Source of the DNA: Corythucha ciliata
Lineage: Eukaryota > Arthropoda > Insecta > Hemiptera > Tingidae
DNA: 64,000 bases
NCBI GenBank assembly: GCA_038030265.1
Contig: CM075939.1
Location: forward strand, 38,359,253 to 38,423,252
Reading direction: 5' to 3'
A program made the translations under genes and the position numbers. Position 1 is the stretch's first letter. Each line of letters begins with the position of its first letter. Below the pieces are notes generated by a model. The model worked only from the letters and a program-made list of their open reading frames with translations, ran no database searches and had not been told where the DNA came from. Shown piece by piece: positions 10,029-22,000 of the stretch.

Positions 10029-13000
10029 TTATACTTGTTTTTGTTTATGCCTTTTAATTCGCTTGATTGACGTCTGTTTCGAATGTGGCCGACTGGGTGA
10101 GAATGAAGAACGTTGAGACTTGTTCGTCGTTTCGTGTTTCATTTTCTTCCGAGGCGAATTTCTCGCCATGGGAATCTTTGTCGTCTTCCGACGGTTGCTC
10201 GGCGCAGGCGCGGCCGTCGCCGTCTCGTTCATTTTTTCGTTGGAGGAACTTTTCCCCGGCCTTTCCTTCGCGGTGGGGGCTTTTTTAATCGGAGTAGAGT
10301 CTGACGACGAAGACTCTTCTTCAGTTGCAGAGGATTCAGCTCCTGCAATAAGACAAAAATATCAAATTGAGCCGCATGAGCGTGCGCAGAGAAGGTCAGG
10401 GCAGGCCAGTAGCGCCGACAATCAACAAAAATAATAAAACTGTTACCCACAAGTGAATTATGTTTGTAACGGGCTTACACGACTTCGGACTCGGAACCCG
10501 TGAAGAGGTCCCCACATCTAATTCTCGGATTTTGGTCCCGATGTTTTTGGGTGAGAGGAGCAGTGGTGAATGCTAGGGAAGGGGAAGGGGGGGGGGAGAA
10601 AAAGTTTTTCTTCATTCTCTGCGATTAAGTGTTTTATCTTGATTTAACCCGGGAATTAGCCGGTTTTCTCAATTTTAGCAGCGAATTATCTCCTAGTTTC
10701 AGCCGCAAAAAAGGTAACACTTTTACCAAATTTTATTCCGTTGGAATCAGCTGCTTGTCTCAAATTGATCCGTGAACTGGATTTTTTAAAATTTTAGTTG
10801 CAATTAAGCACTTTTTATCAACCTTACCCGTGAACTCACGACTTTTTTCCATTTTATAAGTGAGTTACCGGGTTTTTCTCAAATGTATCCGCGAATTATC
10901 ATATTTTAGCAATTTCAACCGCTATTTAACAATGTTTTTCTCATTTATCGCATGCGAATTAGAGAATTTTCTCCATTATTGTCACGAAGATGCATTGAGA
11001 AACCACGAACTGGCATTGTCAATATTAGCTCAAAATTGCTTTTTCTCAATTTTATAACCGCGAATTAGAGCTATTTCAATTTTTAGTCGCGAATTAGTGA
11101 ATTTTTCGCTTTTTACTACGGTTTTTGCACTTTACCACTATTTCAGCCTCGAATTTCACCACCCTTTCCAACCATTTGCCACATAATTGACCCAAGATTA
11201 GCACATTTGCGCGCCTTCTCAATTTAAACCTCCTACTAAAGGCCCAAAGAAACTTGGGGCTAGCTAATATTCTCTATTATAGAAACGAAGTTGCCTTCAA
11301 ATACACTGCCGTGTGTCGGTGGCCTCAAAAACTGGTGAATTTTTCTTCAGTTTAGCCACCGTTTAGCACTTTCTCTCCATTTTTACCGCGAATTAACGTT
11401 TTTCTCACAATTCTAGCCACAAATTGCCGTTTCCCTCAATTTATGACTGCGAATTGGCGTTTTCCATCATTTTAACCTTGAATAATTAGTGAATTCATTT
11501 CAATTTTGGCCGATTATTAGTGTTTGTCTGCACTTTAACTGGGAATTAGCGCTTTTTATTAATTTGTCCGCTAATTGTCACTATATCTCAATTTTAGCCG
11601 CGAATTAACGTTTTTCTCAATATCAGCCGCGCATTAGTGATTTTGATTTGTCTTAATTTTACTCGTGAACTAGCCATTTTTTCAATTTGAGCCACAAATT
11701 AGCGCTTTTTCTCAACATTTTAGACAAGAAGTTGCCTTCACAAGCCGTTTAGTTTAACCGCGAATTAGCGTTTTTATTAATTTCAGCCACGAATTTCGTT
11801 TATCTGAATTTTAGCCGTTATTTATTTTATTCAATTTTAGCCGTTTATTAGCGTATGTCTACGCATTACCCGAGAATTAGCGTTTTTTATTTTTCAATTT
11901 ATCCGCCAATTAGTGATTTTCCTCAATTTCATTCGTTTACCTCTTTATCACCTCCGTGATATAATCGGGACCGAAATTGAGAAAAATTAACGGATAAATT
12001 AATAAAAAGGGCTAATCCACGAATAAATTGCGAAACATATTACTAACACAAGTCTCAAAAAAGAAAAAACCGCCTATTCGCGGCTAAATTTAAGAAAAGC
12101 GGTAATTCGCGGGAAACATCGATGAAACACCAATTCACGGTTTCTGAAGCCTACTTTGTGGCTGAAATTGAGAAGAACATTAATTCACGGCTAAGATTGG
12201 AGAATAAAAAAACGTGAATTCGCGGCTAAAATGGAGAGCAAGTGCTAATCGGCGGGGAAAACAGATAAAATCGATAATTCATGGCTATACTTTTAAACAA
12301 TTGAAAATTAACGGACAAATTAAGTAGAAATGGTAATTGACAGATATTAAGGTTTAGAAAAAATCACTAATACACGGCTAATACTAATAAAAAAACGCAT
12401 ATTCACGGCTAAAGTTAAGAAACAATTGGAACCGGATACAATTGATGAAACGCCAATTCGCGGCTTCTGAAGGAAACTTTATGGCCAAAAATTGAGAAAA
12501 ACAGTGGAAGAAACGTGAATTTGCGGCTGAAATTGGGAGCAAGTTCACAGCGAGTGAAACTGATAAAATCGATAATTCAATGCTAAACTTTGGAAAAATC
12601 GCAAATTAGCGGATGAATTGAGAAAAAGTGCTAATTTGCGGATAAATTGTAGAAAAAATCACAAATATACGGCTAAAATGAAAAAAACGCCTATTCGCAC
12701 CTATTGGTGGGTAAAATTGCTGAAACACCAATTCGCGGCTTCTGAAGGCAACTTTGTGGCTAAAATTAAGAAAAATTGTTAATTCAATCGCTTTTTCCTC
12801 GAGCAAAACAAAACGAAATTGGAAGTTCATTGGCCTTTTCATTTTAGTGTGCACGAACTCTGGGCAAGCAGGCCATGACTGTGCCTATCACATTGAATTT
12901 GAATTCGAACTTGGATTTATTTGCAGTTGAAATTGAATGGTTCAGAAAAGTTGGGGTTCTAATTTGAGCGAAATTTCAAGTTTCCTGGCTGAATACATAT

Positions 13001-16000
13001 ACGTGAAATTGGCAGTTTCGGGTTTTAATTTAAGTGGAATTGCAAATTTAGGGACATAAAGCGAGATTGCAGTATTATAGACCTTTTTTTTTTAAGCTGC
13101 GGAACCCAGGCAAGCTCATAGCCTGGCAGGTCGCCTGACCACTCAAGAAATTAGAAGTTGATCTTATATTTCTGCGAAAATGCCAGTTTCGGGCCTTGAT
13201 TCCAGCAAAATTGCAAGATACACGTTCAAATGTCGGAGAAATTGCAAGTTTCAGTCCTAAATATAGGTGAAATTACAAGTTTGCACTTGTTTTTTGAGGG
13301 CTCAGAACCCTGGCTAGCCGGCCACGACAGACCGCGTCATAGGCTAAACAAAGTCCATAAGCCGATACCCAAACAAAATTGCGAAATTCGATGTTTTCGG
13401 GTATAGTTTTCGCATAACTGTAAGTTTCAGGGCTAATTATTTTTTTTAGGGGTTGCTGACCCTGGGCTAGCCGGCCCCTACTGCACCCCTATCCTCAAAA
13501 ATATCCGCGCAATTGCTGCTGTGAGTTTACAGAGTCGGGTGCTACTTAAAGCAAAATTACAAGATTCCTGGGTGAATATCCGCAAAATTGAGTTTATGGT
13601 CTTCGGGAGTTAATTTCGGCAAAATTGCAAGTTGGCCTTAGTTTGAACAAAATTGCAAGTTATGGGGTCTTTTTCGTGGCGACACGGTGAATCCGGTAGG
13701 CTAGCTGTTTTCTAACAGAGTCCAGAGCCTGTCGAATACCCAGGAAATAGGATGTTTGATGGCCAAATTTCCTAATGAATTTTTTGATTTCAATGAAAAT
13801 GCAGTCCGCAAATCAGCGTTACCCAATTTCATGGCCTGAATTAGCTGTTCTTCTCAATTTTAGCTAAGAAAGAGCGTTTTGCGAATTAGCGATGTTTTTC
13901 ATTTAGCGACGACTTAGCACTGTTTCTCAATTTAACTCACGCGATGTTTGGCCTCCAGAAACCACGAAATTAGCGTTTTCTCGATTCAATCATCGAATAA
14001 TCGCTTTTTCTCAGTGTTAACCCTGAATTAGCGCCTTTTCACAAATTTGTCACGAATTAGCGATTTTCTTTTCTTTTATCAATGAATTAGCGCTTTTTCC
14101 GAACTTGGAGGGGAGCCTCTCCTATTTTACCTAAAGTTGATCCGTTTAATAAGTGGGTCAAGAATGGCTGATACTATAGTTTTACAGTTCAACTCCGGGA
14201 ATTCCAGGCGCGGATCTAATGTTCCGGGACTACTATTTCCCGTTCCTCAGCTAAATAACTAGCCAAAGAGACAGAAGTGCAATTTTTTAATATAGACAGT
14301 TTTTTTTTGTACGTGTGCTGCCGGGGCGGTTCCTCGCGGCGTTTCGTCAACATGATTTTCAACGTCTTCTGGCGTACACGGAAACCATAACGGTCCCTCC
14401 CCCTTAAAATAACGAACTTCGCCCTCCTGACTACCACAATAAAAGTTGAAGACTTACCGTCACCGTTCGTGTCTCCGTTCACATCCTCATTTTCGTTGGT
14501 ATCTTCTTCCTCGGTACCCTCCTCCGGTTCTTCTTCATTAGAGTCCTTCTTTGGAAAGAATTTTTCGTTGGAGAATTTTTTCAATTTCGCCACGAAAAAT
14601 CCGTCCATGTTGTGCGTGTGCGGGTAGAACCTCCGGGTCAACTTCATCGACGGGTGAAACCGGAAATTTCTGTACGATGAAAATCCCTCGGCACCAAATT
14701 CCAACCCTGTGTCAACGAGTTTAACGCCGCGTCTTTTCAGGGCAAAATCTACGACCCATTCGTTTTCTTCAGGCTGTGGGGAGAGGAGAAACCGAAAAAT
14801 TAGCAAATTTTGAACAAAAGAAGGACCAAGGGGGTTAATATTCACCAGAACTGAACAAGTGGAATAAACGATATATCCACCGGTCGAAGATTTGGGATTG
14901 ACGGCGTCGATGGCCTCAAGAATTAAATCCTTCTGGAGCGTGCAACACCGTTGAATGTCTACCGCGTCCTTGCTAGTTTTAACGCTCGGATCCTTTGAAA
15001 TGACACCAGTTCCTGAGCATGGGGCGTCCAATATCACTCGATCGAACCCGCTCATTATCTGTGATGAAGAGAGTTAGTCAACAATAAAAACTTGAAAAAT
15101 GATAGAAAAGTACCTGCGTGAATTTTCTTCCATCGACAGTGCTAACAATTGAGTTAACGACTCCTAATCTGTGGAAATTACCAACAATAGCTTTGGCTCG
15201 GTCTTTATTCGAATCGTTGGCGAATAAAATTCCAGTGTTTTTCATGACAGCAGCTGAAGTGAAACAGTTGGCAGTGAAAGCTCAGAATAAAACATTAAAA
15301 GAGATTTACCTATGTGAGAAGCTTTTCCACCAGGAGCTGCACACAAATCTAGAACTTTTTCATTTTCCTGAGGAGCCAACGCCATCACCGGCAACATACT
15401 CGACGCTCCCTGAATAATATAATGACCCGCCAGGTATTCGGGCGTCGCACCGATGGGAACTGGCGAATTATACACGACGAGTCCCACTTTAGTCCATTTG
15501 CCCACTGGGTCCAAATTAACGCCCCGAGCGATCAACGCTTGAGCCAAGTCTCGTCGACGTGTTTTGAGACTGTTCGTTCGTATGGTCAACGGCCGTTGAG
15601 TCTCGGACGCCTCCAGGAAGTCCATGAGTTCGGTCAGTGGGAAAAGGTCGACGAGACGGTCAATGAGAAATGCGTTGTAGCTGAAATAATTGCACAGGTC
15701 GGTTTTCAAGAGTTCAATGTACTCTTTCCTTGAACGGCCTTCTTCTCGGTATTTCTTAAAATTCGATAAGACCATCAGATTGTCCTTGATTCGCTGTTCG
15801 AGTTCAGGAACGCCGATCGGTTTCTCCATCTCTTCCTCTTTTGGGAACGCGAAGATTTCGCGGTCGGCAATGTTCAACTGAAGCTCCTCTTCAGCTTCTT
15901 TCCTAAAATGTGAAATATTTTATTGTAATTCTTTCAAAAATCATTAAAATTGACCTACTTTTCCTTTTCCTGTTTCTTTTTCAGTTTTTTCGCCTCTCTT

Positions 16001-19000
16001 TCAATTGGTAACTCATCTTCGTCTCCTTCAGACGAATCTTCTGGGTCGGACAAATCATCCAAATTACCAATTTTAAATTTGTCGTCCTCGTCTTCAACTT
16101 CGTCTCCATCCTCTTCTTCATCTTCTTCTTCTTCATCTTCCACGCCATCATCACTCTCATCTTCCTCTCCGTCACCATCATCCTCTTCGTCTTCTTCATC
16201 AGAGTCCTCGGAAGTCTCGCGCTTTCTTTTTTTCACTTTCAACCACGATTTATTATCATCAGTGAATCCTTGTGCCTCTTCCTCGACCTCCTCCTTTTCT
16301 CCATCCTCTTCCTCATCATCGTCATCGTCCTCATTCTCGCTGGGCTCCTCCTCTTTTTTGAATTCTAAAACAAATCGATAACGTGAACATTGTGTTTCGA
16401 ATTGTTTTATCTCCCATAAAATCAATGGTATCTTTACTTCGAGGCTTTTCGACTGCTCGTTTTTTCTCCGTGACTTTTTTCAGCAGAGCAGCCTTCTTTT
16501 TCTCTTTCCTTTCCTCAATGAGTTGCTGTTTTTTCAAGAGCCTTTTTCGAAGACGCTGTTTCTGCCGATGGGTCAATTTTTTTTCTTCGCCGTCGTCTGA
16601 AAAGAAGTTGGTGATCACTTAAAATTTAGCGTACTTGAGTATCGAGTTTGAAGCACCCCAGGTATGTTTTTCGTACGGTGGTGTTTTTATTAACGAGTGA
16701 AAAAGAAACCACTGTCGTAAGGGAATCAAAATCTACTTGTCGAATCTCCGGTCCATCACGCAAAACCAAAATTTCTGCACTAGACCCAAACTGCGAGAAG
16801 GCCATTAATAAAGAGAATAGAACCTAAAATAGAACCCTGAGGAACACCATTACTCTCTAAATGAGATTGCAGATAACAGCCTGCTTTGGAAGAGTTCGAC
16901 AAACAGAGGCGTCGAGCTAAGGGGGGCGAGAAGGCCCCCCTCGAAAATGCAAGGGTTCTAGACGAAATTTCGCACTTGAACGGTGCATAGGAGTTCCTTG
17001 AGGGTGGAAGGGCGAAATTCCCACTCATTTTCCCAGCTGAAACTCAGTCTCTGAATCCTAGATTGCCGATATTCAGTCAAAAAGTCCGTTTTTTCCTTGA
17101 TGAATCAGACTTAAGTGGTGGGGGGGAGGGGATAGTGATTTCTTGGGGAGATAATTAGAATGTTTGCGGCCAAATTGCCGCATAGTCGTTTTTGTGGGTT
17201 AAAATTGCAAACGACGGCAATTGTGATGTACGGGACAGCGGAAAATGGTTTGGTGCCCAAAAAATGACAATATATCGCTGGGGTCCTCTAATCCACGTGG
17301 TCTTAGACTTTCTAGAGGCCCGCACAGGGTCGCCACGGAAATACATCGCACGGAATTCCTTGACTTTTCCCTGTTTTCCCTGACCAGTTACGTGAAATTC
17401 CCTGAACAAATTCGGGTAACACTGGAAGAACAAGGCCACGAAATTAAACACTTAACAAGAGAGAGTTACTTAATAGTGAGAACTCATTGCACGCTCGGAA
17501 GAATACCGTTATCAGGTGCAGATCTAGGGAGGGGCTCAGGAGGCCCGAACCCCCTCATTCGGGGCTACGCTCGTAAGCGGGTTCGAGTCCCAGGTCTGAC
17601 GTTGGCTCCGGGAGCAGCGAGAAATTCCTGAAATCCCCCCCCCCCAATGTATCCAGCCCCAAAATTTATAATTTCACACCATCAACTGACTGTTCAGCTG
17701 CATGACTACGATCATTCGCAAACGCCCTCCACCTCACTACCACCAGGAGCACGAAAATGGCTAATTATCTGTAAAACTGTTGACTGAGCACGAAAATTGG
17801 ATTTACCAGTTCGAATTCAAACTGACTTTGCTCCCATCCCGCTTCCTCAAACCGGTCATATGCCCACAAAACTTGAAACGTGACACCCTAAATCCGATGC
17901 ATGGCTGCCAGGCATTTCAACCTCAAAAAACCTCAGCTGACGTGTTGCAACTGGTGGCTCATGTAGTTACTTTTAGAGCGTGAGTAATAGCCAGTCAAGC
18001 CATTTTATAGCGCGAGCAAGGCGAAGTATTACAGGAACCATCGGAGGAAGGGGGCGGTCGATGATTTGGTATGACCAGTTGATCGATTTTATCGAGCAAA
18101 TTGTAAGTTTAGCCATTGTCATGGCGCGGATGGACAGTTTGTCCATATTTGGAGCACGAATGGTAAACTTTGCCATTTTTAGGACAGGAATCTGAGAAAT
18201 CGCCCGTATATTTATCGTGTGAACCGTCATTTTAGCCATTTTTAAGGCGTAAATGGTCAGTTTAGCCGATTTTAGGATGCGTACAGTCACTGATGCCAAT
18301 TTTGGAACGTGAATAAACCAGTTTGGCTGTTATCCGCGTCCAAATACTCAGCTTAGCCATTTTCTGAGCGCGAACAGCCTGTTCTTCCATTTTGGGACGC
18401 GAATAGTAGTGTAGTCGTTTTTTTGGCGCGAATAGTCCACCAAGGCCATTTTTGGCACGTGAATGGTCGATTTAGCCATTTTAAGTGCAGATATAATTTG
18501 TTCGGGTATTTTAAAGGGCACGGATCTTAAGTTAGCCAATTTTAGGTTGCTTAGAGTCAGTTTGGCTATTTTTTGAACAAAAATTGCCTGTTTGTTTACC
18601 CATTTTGAGGCGAAACCAGTTAGTTTAACTGTGTTTTTCTCGAAAGTAGTCCGTCAAGCTAAAACTATCGTGAATTATTGGCCATTTTGGCGTCCGAATG
18701 GTCAGTTTGGACATTTTTGGGACGCGAATGTTCGATTTAGTCATTTTCAGGGCGGGATTATGATGTGTTCAAGGATTTTCAGGGCTGCACAAATCGTCAG
18801 TCTATCCATTTTCCGAGCGCGTGAAGTCCTTTTCAAAGTGGGAACTGCCAGTACGGTTATTTATAGCAGTCAAATAGTCAGTTTAGCTATTTTCAAGGCG
18901 CGAATTTGCCATTTAAGAGCACGAGTATAATCAGCAGTGACGGATTTACGGGGTGGGTTTTGGGGGTTCAACCCCCTCTAAGAAGATGGCGTCTTCTATA

Positions 19001-22000
19001 CCACCAAAGAACCATTAAAGAGGGAGATATACAGATGGTCCCCCCCCCCTCGACAGTCATTGTATTTAACCCTCGTCCACAAGGCATCAGCCAGTAGTGC
19101 ATCGATGATGATGGAGAGACCACCATTTAGAGGGGGGGGGTACCGAATTTTTAGGAAGATTGCACCCAAGGTGCGGTCCAGTCTCCGTTTCGACCTCAGA
19201 CCTTCAGCCACCAGGGCTACTCGGTCACTGTTTTGGTTTGGACGCTGGCCGCGGCGCCTATAGCCGCTACATCGACAGTCCCCGTTTCGCCCTCACGATT
19301 CTCATCGGTTCTGGTGTGCTGGGTCATCCCCGTCTTGGTCTTGCCAGAACAGGTGGACAGCCGGGGGCGGTGATCGTAGTGCCGTTGCACCACCGCTCCC
19401 GGCGAGGGGCGGTCCAAAGGCACCGTACCTACTCGGCTCAATTGCCGGGCTGAAGGGACCGCGACCGAATAGCCCTGGTCGAGGTCGGAAGGTCTGAGGT
19501 AGGTCGAAACGGAGACTGGACCGCACCTTGGGTGAAATCTTCGTGCTGCAGAGGTTTGGTGGGTGCATGGCCCCCTGCATCCAACTGTTCTGGTATGGTT
19601 TTTTAGGGTTTAACGCAATTATTAGCAGCAAATATTGAGAATAAGCGCTCATTTGTCACTTAAATGACGAAAATTGCACCAATTCGAGCTATTTGAAAGA
19701 AACTTTTACGATAAAACAGAGAATGTACGCTAACCTCAAGTTTCTATATGTTTTACGCCTTTAAAAGACTGAAAACATTAGAAGGCTTTCTAATGTGCTA
19801 GTCTTACGGCAAGTACGCGGGGAAAAGCGCTAAAACTCGCGGCTGAAATATCGAAAAAGCGCTGGCTCACAGTATAAACTAATTAAATCACTAATTCGGA
19901 GCTAAATATGGAAAAAAAACACTAACATGCGGCGATAATAAGCTGCAGTCCTTCGCTCAGTACCAGGCTCGACTATCGTTTTTTGAAAGCGCGAATTCGT
20001 GATTTCTCGAAGCAACAACGGGACTGGAATTGAGAAAAATCGCTAATTCACAGCTAAAATTGGGAACCCACCTAATTCGCAGCTATAACTGCGAGAAAAT
20101 CGGCTAAATTCCCGCCTAAAATTATAGTAAACCGCTTACATTCGCAAATAAAATGGAGAAATACGCCAATTCAGGATCAATTTGAGAAAGTCCGCTAATA
20201 CACGGCTAAAATTGAGGAAACGCGGTAATTCGCGGCTGAAACTGGGAAATAATTCTCGACATCGCGTCAAAAATTAAGAATAAAGCTAATTCACGGTCAT
20301 AAATGTGTCATCAAAAACCCGCTTATTTACGCCTAAAACTGAGACAAATAGCTAACTCACGCTCATTCAAAAATAAAAATAATTATATCTTAAATTCATG
20401 TCCAATTTCGGCAAAAAACGCTCGCCAGGAGCTAAAATTGAGAAAGAAGCTAATTCGCGGATCAATTTGAGAAAATGCGGTAATTTACAGCTAAGATTGA
20501 GGAATGCGGTGATTCGCGGCTAAAATTAAGAAATGATCTAACGCTAAAATTTGGAAAATAATTCGCGGCTAAAATGAGATAGCGCTGATTCACGGCAAAA
20601 ATATATTTTTTTTAAAAAAAAAGCACTAATGTCAAGCTAAAATAGAAATTCACGGATTTATTTGGAAATCCCGCTTGTTCACTGCTAAAACTGATAACAA
20701 CCGCTGATTCCTGGCTGAAATTGAGAAAATGCGTTAATTCTCGGCTAATATTACAAAAAGCGCTCCTTCGGAGCTAAAATGGGAAAAACGTAAAAATTGA
20801 TTAAAAGCGGTGATTCAGGGGTGAAATTGAGGAATAATTCACAGCTAAAATAATAAAACGCTAATTCGCGTGTAGAATTATTAGCTAATCCGCATGACTA
20901 ACAGTAAGGCCCGGCGCACACTAGGAGAAAAAAGACGCCTACGCGCGCATCAGCGTCCGAATCGTGCAGTAAAAACACATAGAACTCTTATGGGGCCTTT
21001 CACATTGGACGCGTACGCGAGAGTCCTCTCTTCCCCTCGCGCGTCGGCGTCTTTTTTCTCCTAGTGTGCGCCGGGCCTAAGAAGTGAAGAAAAACGTGAA
21101 AAAATGGGAGGGGGGGGCGTTAACTCGTTGCTAAAACAGAGGCAAACCGCTAATTTCCGTGTAAAATTCAGATTAAGAGCTCATTCGCTGCTAAGCAAAA
21201 AAAAAAAAAAAATCACTGCCGTGGTGGGTGGGTAAGAAGCGCTTATTCGCAGCTAAAACGGAGAAAAACTATACAGCGGATAAATTTGAAAAAAATCCGC
21301 TAATTCACGGCTAAAATTGAGGAAACACCAATTCACGGTTCCTGTAGAGGCAAGTTTGCAGCTGAAACTCAGAAAAAAAAATTGAGAGATTTATGGTCCC
21401 TGATCCGCCACTGATAATCAACATAGCTGTTTTTATGGTTGGAATTGCTAGTTTAGCCATTTTTAGGCGGAGAATTAGGATTGCCAACCCTAATTCCGGG
21501 GTACCTGGGACAGTCCCGGTTACCCAAATTATACGTTTTGGTTAGGAACTTAAGCCCGGTGCACACGGTGCCTGTTTTCCTGCCCCGCTCGATGCATGTT
21601 TCATGAAATGGTAAGGCGCATGCCCCCCCGATCATGAAAGTGACGTCACTTGGAGGGAGCTGTGCCTGCTTCTCAAGATAGAAGCGGTTCCATTTTTCTG
21701 GCCGACCTGCCTGGCTGTCTTTACCAACAGCCAATCAGAGGGCTCGACGTTGTCGCTTAACTCTGAAGGTTTCTATTTCCAGTAGGGCTATACATGTACA
21801 TTGTACAACCTTAACGAGTTTGTACGCAGGTACGAAAAAATAATAAATGGAAAACAAAACCAAAACGAGAAAGGAAAAACGCTAACGCAGGATATAAAAA
21901 ATCAAACACAGTATCAAAATGGTTATGAACGAGGGTGACCTTCTAAAAGAAAAAGTTCGGAGAAGGCTATGAAGGAAGTGGTTGATGGGTGGCTGGTGGC

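Larger units (their letters stand above)
18935..21413. mobile_element. Non-autonomous hAT-like element (2.48 kb) filled with minisatellite A
   Basis: The left end is CAGTGACGGATTTACGGGG and the right end is ATCCGCCACTG. They are flanked by ATAATCAG (18927-18934) and ATAATCAA (21414-21421), a 7/8 match. An 8-bp duplication with CAG...CTG ends fits the hAT superfamily. Family B repeat lies on both sides. The interior is a family A array (19610-20880 and 21100-21400) plus two nested inverted-repeat elements. There is no transposase. Confidence 0.75.

Noticed and set aside
15118..15733. Plus-strand ORFs opposite NOP2 exons 4-5
   Set aside because: Shadows of conserved methyltransferase exons on the other strand.
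15950..16381. Plus-strand Ser-rich ORF
   Set aside because: Antisense of the acidic GAA/GAT-rich exon 3 of NOP2.
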